A DNA stretch of 64,000 nt from Spartobacteria bacterium (GCA_021324395.1 JAJPJG010000047.1:1-64000), one strand, 5' to 3'. Shown: positions 8,801-19,235, counted from the first letter of the stretch. Translations and numbers: made by a program. The notes: generated by a model from the letters alone, not told the origin.

Positions 8801-10141
8801 ATGAAAACACCCACGCTCCCCCCGTTCGACTACACCCCGCAGCCTTACGCCGGTCCGTCCGCCGACGAAGTGCTGAAGCTGCGCAAACAGTATCTCAACC
8901 CCGGCCTCTTCCTTTACTACAAGAAGCCGATCATGCTCGTGGAAGGCCGCATGCAGTATGTGTGGGACGACGGCGGCAAACGATACCTCGACGGGCTCGG
9001 CGGGATCGTGACGGTCAGCGTCGGTCATTGTCATCCGCATGTCACGGCAGCGGCTGTGAAACAAATGGAAACGCTGCAGCACTCGACGACGATTTATCTT
9101 CAGCCGCGCATCACGGAGTATGCGGAGAAACTCGCGTCGAAAATGCCTGGCGAGTTGAAGGTCTGCTATTTCGTCAACTCCGGCTCCGAGGCGAACGACC
9201 TCGCGTTGCTGATGGCGAGGCTTTACACGGGCAACTACGACATCATCGCGCTGCGCAATGCTTATCACGGAGGCAACGCCAGCGGCATGGGGCTGACGGC
9301 GCACAGCACGTGGAAATTCAACACGCCGCATTCCTTCGGTGTGCATCATGCGCTCGCGCCTTATCCGTATCGCGGCCCGTTCGGCTACGACGATCCGGAA
9401 GCGGGAAAAAAATACGCGAATGATGTGAAGAACCTCATCGACTACGCGACGCCCGGAAAAGTCGCGGGTTTCATCGCCGAGTCGATTCAAGGCGTTGGCG
9501 GCTTCGTTGTCTTTCCCGATGGTTATTTAAAAAGCGTGTATGCAGACGTTCGCGCCGCCGGCGGCGTCTGCATCGCCGATGAAGTGCAGACCGGCTTCGG
9601 GCGCACCGGCACGCATTTCTGGGGATTCGAGACGCAAGGCGTGATTCCCGACATCGTCACGATGGCCAAAGGCATCGGCAACGGCGCTCCACTCGCCGCC
9701 GTCGTCACGACGCAGAAAATCGCCGCGGTCATGGCGCAAAAAGTCCATTTCAACACATTCGGCGGAAACCCGATCGTCAGCACGATCGGCAAAGCGGTGC
9801 TCGAAGTGATCGAAAAAGAAAACCTGCAGGAAAACTCGCTGCGGCTCGGCAATTACATTTTGGAGGGCCTGAAAAAGCTGAAGGAAAAACACAGCATCAT
9901 TGGCGACGTGCGCGGAAAAGGCTTGATGCTTGGCATCGAGTTCGTGAAAGACCGCGCAACGAAAGAGCCGGCAAAAGAAGAATGTGCGCAAGCCGTGGAG
10001 AACGCGCGAGAGCTCGGATTGTTGCTCGGCAAAGGCGGTTTGTGGGGCCAGACGATCCGCTTCGCGCCGCCAATGTGCATCACGCAAGCCGATGCTGATT
10101 TTCTGCTCGCAGTGCTCGATGAATCGATCTCCCGCTTATGA
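8801..10141 (+). CDS. Class III PLP aminotransferase (AGXT2-like)
   Basis: 446 aa, fold-type [34 protein letters not shown] and [14 protein letters not shown] are visible; K290 in the last motif should form the PLP Schiff base. The N-terminal half resembles alanine-glyoxylate aminotransferase 2. Purine breakdown yields glyoxylate, so conversion of glyoxylate to glycine is a reasonable role here; other omega-amino acid substrates are possible. Its stop overlaps the urate oxidase start (ATGA), so they are co-translated. Confidence 0.9.
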   Translation: MKTPTLPPFDYTPQPYAGPSADEVLKLRKQYLNPGLFLYYKKPIMLVEGRMQYVWDDGGKRYLDGLGGIVTVSVGHCHPHVTAAAVKQMETLQHSTTIYLQPRITEYAEKLASKMPGELKVCYFVNSGSEANDLALLMARLYTGNYDIIALRNAYHGGNASGMGLTAHSTWKFNTPHSFGVHHALAPYPYRGPFGYDDPEAGKKYANDVKNLIDYATPGKVAGFIAESIQGVGGFVVFPDGYLKSVYADVRAAGGVCIADEVQTGFGRTGTHFWGFETQGVIPDIVTMAKGIGNGAPLAAVVTTQKIAAVMAQKVHFNTFGGNPIVSTIGKAVLEVIEKENLQENSLRLGNYILEGLKKLKEKHSIIGDVRGKGLMLGIEFVKDRATKEPAKEECAQAVENARELGLLLGKGGLWGQTIRFAPPMCITQADADFLLAVLDESISRL

Positions 10142-10974
10142 AACTGCTCGATCATCGTTACGGAAAATCGCGGGTGCGCGTGATGAAAATTCTACGCAAC
10201 GGCGCGACGCACACGGTCAAAGAACTCGACGTCGCGGTCTCGCTCGAAGGCGATTTCGAGAGCAGTTACACATCGGGCGACAACACGAAAGTCGTCGCAA
10301 CCGACACCATGAAAAACACGGTGAACGTTTTGGCGCACCGGCATCTTGGCGAGGAAAACGAGCGGTTCGCGCTCACGCTCGCACGGCATTTTTTGGAAAA
10401 ATATCCGCAGGTGCAGCGCGTCGCGGTCGAGGCATCCGAGCGCGTCTGGAGCCGCATGAACATTGACGGCGCGGCGCATCCGCACAGCTTTTTGCAGACG
10501 CAGGGCGCGCGGCCGTTTACGCGCGTCGTTTGCAGCGATGGCCGGCAAAACGTCGAGTCCGGCATCGCCGATTTGCTGATTTTGAAATCGACGGAATCCG
10601 GTTTTGAAAATTACCCGCGCTGCGAATTCACGACATTGCCGGAAACGCGCGACCGCATTTTCGCGACATCGCTGAAAGCAACGTGGAGCTATTCCTCCGA
10701 GCCTGAAAATTACGCGCGGACAAACAGCGCAATCCTACAGGCGATGCTGAAACCGTTCGCGAAAAACTACAGCCCGTCCGTGCAGACCACGCTGTATGAA
10801 ATGGGCGCCGCCGCGCTCGAGGCATGCGCGGAAATTTCCAAAATCCATCTCGCGATGCCGAACAAACATTGTCTACTGATCGATCTCAAACCGTTCGGCA
10901 TCGAGAATCGCAACGAACTCTTCGTGCCGACCGACGAGCCGCACGGGCAAATCGAGGCGACGGTCGCGCGCTGA
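10138..10974 (+). CDS. Urate oxidase (cofactor-free uricase)
   Basis: 278 aa, close to the usual 280-300. It oxidises urate to 5-hydroxyisourate with O2. The catalytic Lys lies in [10 protein letters not shown] near the N-terminus, the Thr partner in [14 protein letters not shown], and the C-terminal active-site His in [22 protein letters not shown] is also a family motif. It is coupled to the aminotransferase upstream and shares one base of its stop with the XdhC start (TGATG). Confidence 0.95.
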   Translation: MKLLDHRYGKSRVRVMKILRNGATHTVKELDVAVSLEGDFESSYTSGDNTKVVATDTMKNTVNVLAHRHLGEENERFALTLARHFLEKYPQVQRVAVEASERVWSRMNIDGAAHPHSFLQTQGARPFTRVVCSDGRQNVESGIADLLILKSTESGFENYPRCEFTTLPETRDRIFATSLKATWSYSSEPENYARTNSAILQAMLKPFAKNYSPSVQTTLYEMGAAALEACAEISKIHLAMPNKHCLLIDLKPFGIENRNELFVPTDEPHGQIEATVAR

Positions 10975-11789
10975 TGCTCGACGAGCTTCTCGCCGCACGT
11001 GACCAGCGGATTCCATGCGCGCTGGTGACGGTCGCGGCTACGCGCGGCTCCGTTCCGCGCGAAGCGGGCGCAAAGATGATCGTTTACACCGACGGCAAAA
11101 CTTCGGGAACGATCGGCGGCGGAAAATTCGAGTCGCTTGTTATCGACGACGCGCGCTCTGCGATGCACGAAAAAAAGTCACTGCTGAAAACCTATCCGCT
11201 GCACGAAGGCGATGTCTGTTCGTTCGGCGCGATCTGCGGCGGCGAAGTCACCATTTTGATCGAGCCGCAAAATATCGGCGACGCACTGATCCTCGTCGGC
11301 GCCGGTCACTGCTCGCGCGCAATCGCGAAACTCGGTCGCGAATGCGGTTTTCACGTCACCGTGATCGACGACCGCGCAAACGAGCTCGACCAGATTCCCG
11401 ACGCGCACAATAAAATCACGCAACCTCCAGCCGACGTTATTTCCACGCACAACTGGCAACCCGACGAAGCGCTCGTGATCGTCAGCCGCAATTACGTCAT
11501 CGATCAAGCCGCGGTCTTCGCCGCGTTGCGGCAACCTGCAATCCGCTACGTCGGCATGATCGGCAGCCGCAAAAAGGTGCGGCACGTTTTCGACGAGTTG
11601 AAAAAACAGGGCGTCACCGACGACCAGCTCGCACGCGTTTACGCCCCCATCGGGCTCGACATCGGGGCCGATTCTCCTTCCGAGATTGCAGTCAGCGTCA
11701 TCGCCGAGATCCTGCAAGTGCTGCGCGGACACAGCGGCGCACATCTGCGAATGTTAAACAACGCTTGTTCCGCGACGGCGGCGCGATGA
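10974..11789 (+). CDS. xdhC: XdhC/CoxI-family protein
   Basis: 271 aa from ATG 10974, which overlaps the uricase stop; a longer in-frame ORF from 10824 only reads through uricase DNA. The N-terminal XdhC domain has VAATRGSVPREAGAKM and GGGKFE. The C-terminal Rossmann domain has ILVGAGHCSRAIAKL and YVGMIGSRKKV. XdhC inserts sulfurated molybdenum cofactor into xanthine dehydrogenase, the enzyme that makes urate. No xdhA/B genes are in this window, so they must be elsewhere. Confidence 0.92.
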   Translation: MLDELLAARDQRIPCALVTVAATRGSVPREAGAKMIVYTDGKTSGTIGGGKFESLVIDDARSAMHEKKSLLKTYPLHEGDVCSFGAICGGEVTILIEPQNIGDALILVGAGHCSRAIAKLGRECGFHVTVIDDRANELDQIPDAHNKITQPPADVISTHNWQPDEALVIVSRNYVIDQAAVFAALRQPAIRYVGMIGSRKKVRHVFDELKKQGVTDDQLARVYAPIGLDIGADSPSEIAVSVIAEILQVLRGHSGAHLRMLNNACSATAAR

Positions 11790-11799
11790 GACTTTTCCC

Positions 11800-12864
11800 A
11801 TGAAGCTCGATCTTCCCCTGCTCCAAAAAATCCCGAAAGTTCTCCTGCACGAACATCTCGACGGCGGATTGCGGCCCGCCACGGTGATCGAGCTTGCGCA
11901 GCAATCGGGCTACAACGAGCTGCCCACGCAAGACCCGGCGGAACTCGCGGACTGGTTCCATCGCGGCGCGAACAAAGGCAGCCTGCCCGAATACCTCGAG
12001 GGCTTCCGCCATACGATCGCGGTGATGCAGACGCGCGACGCCATCGAGCGCATCGCGTTTGAATTCATCGAGGACATGTATCGCGACGGCGTGGTTTACG
12101 CCGAGGCGCGCTTTGCGCCCTGCTTTCACACCGGGCTCGGCCTCACGCCGGAGGCAGTCGTGCAGGCGGCCATCGACGGTTTCCATCGCGGCAAGGACAA
12201 ATACGGCGTCGAGTGGGGACTCATCATCTGCGCGATGCGCGACCGCACCGATTCGCTCGAGTGGGCCGAAATGGCAATCGACTTTCGCTATCGCGGCGTA
12301 GTCGGGTTTGACCTCGCGGGTGAGGAAGCGGGCTATCCGCCAAAGAAACACGTCGAGGCTTTCCACGCGATCCAGCAGGCAAATTTCTACAGCACACTGC
12401 ACGCAGGCGAGGCATTCGGCGTCGCCTCCATCTGGCAGGCGCTCCAAATCTGCGGCGCGCACCGGCTCGGCCACGCGACGCGCCTCACCGACGGCATGAC
12501 GATCGTCGACGGCAAAATCGTCAAGATGGGCTCGCTCGCGCAATACATCCTCGACCGCCGCATCCCGCTCGAGATGTGCCTTTCCAGCAACGTCCACACC
12601 GGCGCGGTCCGCTCCATGGCCGAGCATCCGTTTAAAAAATACTATGACCGCGGTTTCCGCGTGACGTTAAACACCGACGACCGCCTGATGAGCAACACCA
12701 GCATGACCCAGGAATTCCAGATCGCCGTCGAGCAGTTCGGCCTCACCCTCGCCGACCTGGAAAAAATCACGCTCAACTCCATCAAGAGCGCCTTCATCTC
12801 ATTCGACGACCGCATCCGCCTGATCTACGACGTCATCAAGCCGCGCTACGCCGAATTCCGGTAA
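11800..12864 (+). CDS. add: Adenosine deaminase
   Basis: 354 aa. Zinc ligands are seen in HEHLDG (H17, H19), LHAGE (about residue 199-203, includes the catalytic Glu) and LNTDDRLMS (D293/D294). It hydrolyses adenosine to inosine. Its position 10 bases after xdhC and near uricase supports a purine nucleoside degradation operon fed by the ABC importer upstream. The related adenine deaminase subfamily is less likely, given the residue pattern and length. Confidence 0.93.
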   Translation: MKLDLPLLQKIPKVLLHEHLDGGLRPATVIELAQQSGYNELPTQDPAELADWFHRGANKGSLPEYLEGFRHTIAVMQTRDAIERIAFEFIEDMYRDGVVYAEARFAPCFHTGLGLTPEAVVQAAIDGFHRGKDKYGVEWGLIICAMRDRTDSLEWAEMAIDFRYRGVVGFDLAGEEAGYPPKKHVEAFHAIQQANFYSTLHAGEAFGVASIWQALQICGAHRLGHATRLTDGMTIVDGKIVKMGSLAQYILDRRIPLEMCLSSNVHTGAVRSMAEHPFKKYYDRGFRVTLNTDDRLMSNTSMTQEFQIAVEQFGLTLADLEKITLNSIKSAFISFDDRIRLIYDVIKPRYAEFR

Positions 12865-12989
12865 CCGCGCCGTGCCCTGTAGCGGCCGTCTATGACCGCC
12901 GGCACAAATTTGCCTAAACGCCACAACGGGCGTAGATTCACCCTAACGAAATCACTAACTCCATTCGTGATGAAAGGAGGTGAATAAAG

Positions 12990-13298
12990 ATGTATTTCGA
13001 ACTAATCGTCCTGGGTCTGGTCTGCTTCATCGCACCCTGGCTGGCTCGACTATCGGGTTATGAGACCGGGCGCAAACCGCTCGACCTCGTCGGCGTCGGC
13101 GGGATTTTCTTCCTGCTCACAGCGGCATTCCTGCTTGGCGGCACCATCGTGGTAGCCATGGGTGACTTTGGAAGAATGCTAACCATGATCGCCTTCACGC
13201 TAGGCGTGATCGCGCTGCTCATCGGCGCCGTCTGGGAGACCATCGAGGTCCTGCGCATGCCCGAGCACGGCTTGCTCCACAGCAAGACCACGCTCTAA
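12990..13298 (+). CDS. Small four-helix membrane protein
   Basis: 102 aa, mostly hydrophobic with about three membrane segments. A very strong Shine-Dalgarno (AAAGGAGGTGA, 12973-12983) precedes the start, unusual in this window where most genes have weak sites. No family is recognised. An inverted repeat (GAGTCGGG/CCCGACTC, about 13325-13356) follows the gene and may end transcription, though it has no T-tract. Confidence 0.75.
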   Translation: MYFELIVLGLVCFIAPWLARLSGYETGRKPLDLVGVGGIFFLLTAAFLLGGTIVVAMGDFGRMLTMIAFTLGVIALLIGAVWETIEVLRMPEHGLLHSKTTL

Positions 13299-13686
13299 AA
13301 AGGCAAACAGATGAGGGACCGCAGAGTCGGGGCAACGGCTGGCACCCGACTCTCGCGGAAAGGGCGGCGGGGAGGCAATTGCAGATTGACGCGCAGTTTT
13401 CTCAAAGCTCCAGTTCTACCCCGCGTTCCGGAGGCGGGAACCCCGGTTACCGCAGGCTGGAAGCCGACCCACCGCAAGCTGGAACCTCAGCCCACGTCCT
13501 GTGATGCCCAGCGAATCCACTACCTGTGCCCTGTCCGCTTTCGCCTTGCCCACCCCATCCGTTCTAGGCGAAATGGCTGGCGTTTTAGACGAAAGACCAC
13601 CCATGCAAACCCCTCCATTTCCCCTCTTAGGCCAAATACCCATTTCCCCTCATTGGAGCTAGGCGCACTCCAGGGCATCCTTTCCG
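13299..13686. other. Gene-free stretch
   Basis: It holds the GAGTCGGG...CCCGACTC inverted repeat just after the preceding gene. After that come repeated phrases (CGCAGGCTGGAA / CGCAAGCTGGAA) and a C-rich tract. An open frame crosses it, but its composition is not coding-like and it runs into the next gene out of frame. Confidence 0.5.
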
Positions 13687-14115
13687 ATGAACGCACGTTT
13701 TCAGAAGCAGAGACAGCGACGAAGCAACCTTTCTATCGTCGCTGTGATTCTACTTGTCGCATTGCTTCTATTTCCGTCACTGGCCAGCCTGCGATTGGCT
13801 CGATCTTTTGATCCACGCTTTATCTTCGGTTATCTCGTCAGTATTTCCGGCCTCACCTTTTGGCTCTATTGGCATGACAAGCGGATGGCAGAAGCAGATG
13901 GTTGGAGGACGCCCGAATCAACCTTGCATCTTGTCGAGTTACTTGGGGGATGGCCTGCTGCGTTTCTCGCACAGCGCACTTTCCGTCACAAGATTTCCAA
14001 GATTAGTTATCAGATCGCATATTGGGCGATCGTTGCCTTTCACCAAGCGGCCTCATTCGATTTTCTTTCTGAGTGGCACTATTCACAAGCAGCGATCAGA
14101 CTCTTGCACCCATGA
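13687..14115 (+). CDS. DUF1294 family membrane protein
   Basis: 142 aa. The C-terminal half carries the DUF1294 signature: YWHDKRMAEADGWRTPE, LLGGWPAAFLAQRTFRHK, then a final hydrophobic segment. An N-terminal basic stretch precedes two membrane helices. DUF1294 proteins are small inner-membrane proteins of unknown function. The middle part GWRTPESTLH is the most conserved. Confidence 0.88.
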   Translation: MNARFQKQRQRRSNLSIVAVILLVALLLFPSLASLRLARSFDPRFIFGYLVSISGLTFWLYWHDKRMAEADGWRTPESTLHLVELLGGWPAAFLAQRTFRHKISKISYQIAYWAIVAFHQAASFDFLSEWHYSQAAIRLLHP

Positions 14116-14181
14116 AGTCGCCTAATCACGCGATGCAGCTAACAGGTTCCGCGCGTCACGCTGGCTGCTAGCAGCGACGCA

Positions 14182-14901
14182 ATGAAGGCATTCCTCACGG
14201 CTGAGTGGCGATACCTAGCGATGCTGAACTACGCGGTCGATCCTCGGTTGCTGCAACCACTCGTCCCAAGCGGCACCGAGCTGGATTTCCATGTCGGCAC
14301 GACCTTCCTGAGTGTCGTCGGCTTTCGTTTCCTCCGCACCCGTGTATTTGGCGTTCCCTTTCCGCTGCACAGGGACTTTGAGGAAGTGAACCTGCGGTTC
14401 TATGTCCGTCGCAAAACCGACGGGGGCTGGCGGCGCGGGGTGGTGTTCATTCGCGAGATCGTGCCGCGGCGGGCGATTGCCTTTGTCGCGCGCACTTTTT
14501 ACGGCGAGCCGTATATCGCGCTGCCGATGCGCCATGGCATCAAACTATCGGGCATAGGTGTGAGTGCGGAATATGCATGGCGGCGCGCTGGAAGGTGGGA
14601 GTCGCTGCGAGCCGTCGGCGTGAGTCAGCCGCGGGAGATCGAAAGCGGCTCGGAGGCGGAGTTCATCACCGAGCATTACTGGGGATACACGGCGTGCAAG
14701 GCCGGGTGCCATGAGTATGAGGTGGAACATCCTCGCTGGCAGGTATGGCACTGCAGTGAAGCGCATCTCGACGCGGATATCGGCGCTTTGTATGGCGGGC
14801 AATTTGTCGAGACACTGTCGCATGCACCGACATCGGCGTTCATCGCGGATGGCTCACCGGTGGCGGTCAGGCGGAAGTCGGCGTTGCGGGCGATGGTTTA
14901 G
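14182..14901 (+). CDS. DUF2071 (YqjF-like) protein
   Basis: 239 aa. It begins FLTAEWRYLAMLNYAVDP and continues with LLQPLVPSGTELD, both typical of the DUF2071/YqjF family (acetoacetate-decarboxylase-like beta fold). VNLRFYVRR and EHYWGYTACKAGCHEYEVEH are further family features. The function is unknown. It stands alone between two unrelated genes. Confidence 0.87.
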   Translation: MKAFLTAEWRYLAMLNYAVDPRLLQPLVPSGTELDFHVGTTFLSVVGFRFLRTRVFGVPFPLHRDFEEVNLRFYVRRKTDGGWRRGVVFIREIVPRRAIAFVARTFYGEPYIALPMRHGIKLSGIGVSAEYAWRRAGRWESLRAVGVSQPREIESGSEAEFITEHYWGYTACKAGCHEYEVEHPRWQVWHCSEAHLDADIGALYGGQFVETLSHAPTSAFIADGSPVAVRRKSALRAMV

Positions 14902-14994
14902 TGCTGAGTCCCGGCTTTGCCGAGTGCTGGTCGTGCGGTTCGCGCATTTTCGATTTTCAAAAGCGCGCATCGAAGCACAACATCCCGCGAAGTC

Positions 14995-16227
14995 ATGACA
15001 AGACGCCTTGGTTTCCTCTGCACCTTTGCCTTTGTGATGATTGCCCTGTTGCTTGCGGTTCGCCTTTCGTCGTCTGCGCTGAAGGAAAAAACGCCGGCAC
15101 ATGCGACTACGGCGGAAAAGCATGCGCTACCGATGGAAAAAGCGTCGCCCGTTGTCGTGGCGAAAGAGGCGAGTCCCGCACCAACACCGACTCATCCTGC
15201 CGGCGTAAACGCCGCGGACCTTTACAAGGACGCTTTTCAATTGCTCAACGCATTGTCGGATGAGGAAAAGAAGATCATTGCCCATCCGCGCGACGAGGTG
15301 GATGCCGACAAAGCCGCCGCGCTCTTTGAAAAGATCCAGCCGATCATGGATCTACTGCGTCGTGCAAAGGATGCGGAGTATTGCGACTGGGGAGTCACCG
15401 TGCACCCGCTGCGATTCGACACGCCGATGCCGCAACTGAATGCAGTAGTCAAACTCGGGCAGCTCGCCTTTTGGGATGCAGGTTATCGTTTTTCCTCCGA
15501 TCCCGATGGGGCGGTAGACGATCTTGCCACGCGTGCGCACCTCGGGCGCACCATAGGCGGCGAATCGTGGATTGGCTTTCTCGCCGGATCGAGTTTTCAC
15601 GCGGGGGTTATTAACCTGGTTAGCGAGAATGCCGCAAAACTCTCGCCAGAGAATGCCTCGCAGGTGGCGGAAATGCTGGATCCGTCCACGCTTAACGAAG
15701 ATTTCAGGAACGCGGTGGCAGGAGTGGCAGAAATGCAGCAGTCGTTCCTCGATGATCTCTCAGATCCCCAAAAGCGTAAAAAGGTTTTGGATTCGATGGG
15801 CACCGAAGACCGGCTGCAGGAAGTGCTCCATTCGCCAGTCCAGAACCTATCCGCTCAAGTGAAATGGCTGCAACAGACCGAGAAGGAGTTGCCGCAAAAG
15901 GCACAACTGCCGGATGCGGACATCAACGCATGGTGGGCGCAGGTGAACGAGCAAGCCAGGTCCCAACCATTGGCATCGCCCGTTCTGGAGACTATGAAGG
16001 GGTTCCTGGATCGCTACCGCTTCAACAGCGTAAACAGCACCATGCTCTCCGCCGGCCTCGCGGTCCTGCAAAACGGCGCGGAAGCACTCGCATCATTCCG
16101 CGATCCGACGAATGGCCGCGCGTTCACATTCGTCCCGACTGCAACCGGCTTCGAGTTGCGCTCGACCTTTCAATACAAAAACAAACCGGTCACACTGGCG
16201 TTTCCCACGACCACGGCTTCGCCGTGA
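14995..16227 (+). CDS. Hypothetical membrane-anchored/exported protein
   Basis: 410 aa from ATG 14995; an in-frame ATG at 14917 would put 26 residues before the signal and is less likely. It has an N-terminal hydrophobic segment (LGFLCTFAFVMIALLLAVRL), then an Ala/Pro-rich linker and a largely helical domain with many Asp/Glu/Lys. No catalytic motif is recognised. It is probably periplasmic and anchored. A small hairpin (CACGGC TTC GCCGTG) lies over the stop codon. Confidence 0.75.
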   Translation: MTRRLGFLCTFAFVMIALLLAVRLSSSALKEKTPAHATTAEKHALPMEKASPVVVAKEASPAPTPTHPAGVNAADLYKDAFQLLNALSDEEKKIIAHPRDEVDADKAAALFEKIQPIMDLLRRAKDAEYCDWGVTVHPLRFDTPMPQLNAVVKLGQLAFWDAGYRFSSDPDGAVDDLATRAHLGRTIGGESWIGFLAGSSFHAGVINLVSENAAKLSPENASQVAEMLDPSTLNEDFRNAVAGVAEMQQSFLDDLSDPQKRKKVLDSMGTEDRLQEVLHSPVQNLSAQVKWLQQTEKELPQKAQLPDADINAWWAQVNEQARSQPLASPVLETMKGFLDRYRFNSVNSTMLSAGLAVLQNGAEALASFRDPTNGRAFTFVPTATGFELRSTFQYKNKPVTLAFPTTTASP

Positions 16228-16361
16228 ATGGGTGCTGCCGATCACGGCAACCGGCAGTTGGAAGCGGCTGAAGACGGCGGCTTATGCTTAGCGGTGAAGG
16301 CGGTAAAAGAATTGTCCTGAAGGCAACAATTCACTACTGTCGGGGCGTCAGCCTTCCTCCT

Positions 16362-19235
16362 ATGAAAAAGCTCCTGCAATTTGCGGCGGTGCTCGCTTTC
16401 CTGGCGGGCGTTTCACCTTCCCTTCGCGCGCTCACGGTGCCGGTCGCGGAGGATAGTTTCACGAGTGCGAGCGGGACGACGCAGGTCGTCTTTGCCAGCA
16501 GCGGCAAAGGAGTGACGCTGCCGGTGAGCGCGAAGCAGAGTGCGCTGCTGAAGTTCGATCTCGCCGATCTCGATGTGGTGCCGGCGACGATCACTCCGGC
16601 GAACATCAAGAGCGCGATTTTGCGGCTGTATGTCATCAGCGCGAAACCAGCGGGCGATCTCACGGTGCATGCTGTGACTGCGGCGTGGGAGCAGTTCGCG
16701 GGGAAGTTTGAAGCGGCGCCGGCGATCAGCTCGACGGTGAGCGGGACGATTCCCGCGTCGTCGCTCGGCGCGAAGCAGTTTGTGAGTGTGGATATCACGG
16801 CGGCGGTCATCGCAGCGCTGCAAAGCGGGACGAACGAGCACGGGTTTGCAGTAATGACGAGCGGCACGACAAAGGTGGCGCTGGCGAGCAAGGAAGGGAC
16901 GGCCACCGGTGTCGCGGCGGAGCTGGATATCGAGGCGAACTTTGCCACCGCCGATGGCGATACCGGCACAGGTGCGGAATCGGTGACGACGCTGACCCTG
17001 CCGACGACGACGGGTAGCACGGGGATTATCTTCTCAGGCACCACACCGCTGCTGCACGCATATGGATCGGGTAACTTCTTCGCGGGCGTGGGCGCGGGGA
17101 ATTTCACGACGACGGGTGTGAATAACACGGCGACTGGAGCTCAAGCTTTAAGCAATAATACATCCGGTGGAGACAACACGGCGATGGGGTATCAGGCCCT
17201 GCTGAACAATACGGGAGATGATAACGCGGCGTTCGGACGCGGAGCGTTGTTGACAAACGGAGGGGGGCACGACAACACGGCGATCGGTGAGGAGGGTCTC
17301 TATCTCAACTCCAGCGGCAACTATAACACCGCAGTCGGTTCGCTAGCGCTTTACAAGAACACGGCGAATAACAACACGGCAGTCGGAGCGAGCGCGCTTA
17401 TGAATAATTTGTCAGGCAGCGACAACACTGCGGTCGGTTTGAATGCGCTCAATCAAAATAACACAGGCGGCACCAATACGGCTGTCGGGGAAGCCGCGCT
17501 CTATTTCAACACGACCGGCGGCGGCAACACGGCGGTTGGCAACGTGGCGCTGCAGCATAACAGCACCGGCAACGAGAATACTGCGGTCGGCTTTCACGCG
17601 CTCGGATTGAATACCGCAGACAACAATACTGCGTTCGGAGCGGAGGCGCTGTTCTTTAACACCGGCGGGCAGGACAACACGGCGGTCGGCTTCTCGGCGT
17701 TGCGCACTAATGACGGCGGTAACAACAACACCGCGATGGGAAACGCGGCGCTTTACAATAACACCAATGGCGTCGCCAACACCGCACTTGGCGCGTCCGT
17801 GCTCGTTTCAAATACGACCGGCAGCTACAACACGGCGACGGGCGTGTATTCGATGCAAAGCAACACGAACGGTCACGATAACACCTCAGCCGGTTACCGG
17901 TCGCTTTTCTCAAATGCCATCGGCAACTACAACACCGCCCTCGGCAGCGGCTCGCTCGAAAACAGCACCGCGGATGAAAACACCGCCATCGGTTTCGATG
18001 CGCTCAATCACAACATCGTCGGCACGCAAAACACCGCGCTCGGCAATGGCGCGCTTCAAAATAACCTCGCGAATGACAATACCGCCGTCGGTTATGGCTC
18101 GCTAACCGCGAACAAAACCGCAGTGGAGAACACCGCTGTTGGCGCTTATTCGCTCAATGGAAATGTCGGTGGCGATGGCAACTGTGCTTTCGGTTATGCG
18201 ACGCTGATTTCCAATACCATCGGCACAATGAATGTCGCCAACGGCTTTAGCGCGCTGAACTCAAACACGAGCGGCGGAGCCAACGTCGCCGTCGGCGCAA
18301 ACGCGCTTTATTACAACACCAACGGCGGAGGCAACGTCGCCATCGGTTTTTATTCGCTTTGGCTAAATCAAGATGGTTTCGGCAACACCGCACTCGGCAG
18401 CAGCGCGCTCTACGATAATATTCACGGTGGCAGCAACACAGCCGTGGGAAATCAAGCGCTCTTTATTAATACCAATGGTTATCGAAACATCGCCGTGGGC
18501 GATAGCGCGATGTATTCGAGCATTGACGGCAACGGCAACATCGGCATCGGCTATCAATCCCTTTACGATCTCACAAGCGGCAACAACAACATCGGCATCG
18601 GTTTCAATGGCGGCATCACACTCAACTCCGGCAGCAACAACGTCTATATCGCCAATCCCGGCGCGCAGTTTGAAAGTGGAACTATCCGCATCGGCGGCAC
18701 GGCTACGCAGACCGCGACTTACATTGCCGGCATCAGCGGCGCGACCGCGTCGGGTGGCGCGGCGGTCTTTGTCACTAGCGATGGCCATCTCGGGACGATC
18801 ACTTCGTCGGAGCGTTTTAAAATGGACATCAAAAACATGGACTCTGCGAGCGACGTGATCTTTTCGCTGCGCCCGGTTTCGTTCCGCTACAAACCGCAGA
18901 TTGACGCAAAAGGCATCGCACAGTTTGGACTCATCGCCGAGGAAGTCGCGAAGGTTTGCCCCGATCTCGTGATTCGAAACCCAGACGGCTCCGTGCAGAC
19001 GGTGCGTTACGAACAGGTGAACGCGATGCTTCTCAATGAGTTTTTGAAAGAACATCAGCGCGCGGAGACGGAGCGTGTGGAAGTCGAATCCTTGAAAAAG
19101 AAGGAAGCTGAGCAACAGGAACAGATCCGTGCGCTGGCGGAGCGCCTGTTGCAAATGAGCAAGCAGATCGAGAAAGTCTCGCGCCGGCTGGACGAGCAGG
19201 AAGGTGTGCCGATGCCTGCGCGACTTGAGCGATAA
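16362..19235 (+). CDS. Exported repeat protein with YadA-like head repeats and S74 chaperone domain
   Basis: 957 aa from ATG 16362, which starts a clean signal peptide (MKKLLQFAAVLAFLAGVSPS). Residues about 25-200 resemble a DNRLRE surface domain. About 250-760 hold roughly 30 repeats of the form N-T-A-V-G-x-x-A-L at 18-21 residue spacing, like trimeric adhesin heads. About 815-895 is an endosialidase-type intramolecular chaperone (SSERFKMDIKNM, PVSFRYK, FGLIAEEVAKVCPDL), followed by a coiled coil. S74 domains help trimers fold and then cleave themselves off. It is likely a secreted or cell-surface fibre. Codon choice drifts along the repeats, as in arrays grown by duplication. Confidence 0.88.
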   Translation: MKKLLQFAAVLAFLAGVSPSLRALTVPVAEDSFTSASGTTQVVFASSGKGVTLPVSAKQSALLKFDLADLDVVPATITPANIKSAILRLYVISAKPAGDLTVHAVTAAWEQFAGKFEAAPAISSTVSGTIPASSLGAKQFVSVDITAAVIAALQSGTNEHGFAVMTSGTTKVALASKEGTATGVAAELDIEANFATADGDTGTGAESVTTLTLPTTTGSTGIIFSGTTPLLHAYGSGNFFAGVGAGNFTTTGVNNTATGAQALSNNTSGGDNTAMGYQALLNNTGDDNAAFGRGALLTNGGGHDNTAIGEEGLYLNSSGNYNTAVGSLALYKNTANNNTAVGASALMNNLSGSDNTAVGLNALNQNNTGGTNTAVGEAALYFNTTGGGNTAVGNVALQHNSTGNENTAVGFHALGLNTADNNTAFGAEALFFNTGGQDNTAVGFSALRTNDGGNNNTAMGNAALYNNTNGVANTALGASVLVSNTTGSYNTATGVYSMQSNTNGHDNTSAGYRSLFSNAIGNYNTALGSGSLENSTADENTAIGFDALNHNIVGTQNTALGNGALQNNLANDNTAVGYGSLTANKTAVENTAVGAYSLNGNVGGDGNCAFGYATLISNTIGTMNVANGFSALNSNTSGGANVAVGANALYYNTNGGGNVAIGFYSLWLNQDGFGNTALGSSALYDNIHGGSNTAVGNQALFINTNGYRNIAVGDSAMYSSIDGNGNIGIGYQSLYDLTSGNNNIGIGFNGGITLNSGSNNVYIANPGAQFESGTIRIGGTATQTATYIAGISGATASGGAAVFVTSDGHLGTITSSERFKMDIKNMDSASDVIFSLRPVSFRYKPQIDAKGIAQFGLIAEEVAKVCPDLVIRNPDGSVQTVRYEQVNAMLLNEFLKEHQRAETERVEVESLKKKEAEQQEQIRALAERLLQMSKQIEKVSRRLDEQEGVPMPARLER

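Noticed and set aside
11698-12627. 309-codon minus-strand frame
   Set aside because: Antisense to adenosine deaminase and xdhC, no domain.
13311-13811. 166-codon frame over a gene-free stretch
   Set aside because: Overlaps the DUF1294 gene in another frame and has non-coding-like composition.
17100-18640. Possible CRISPR-like or satellite repeats
   Set aside because: The spacing comes from about 30 degenerate NTAVG protein repeats within one reading frame; no conserved DNA repeat with unique spacers.
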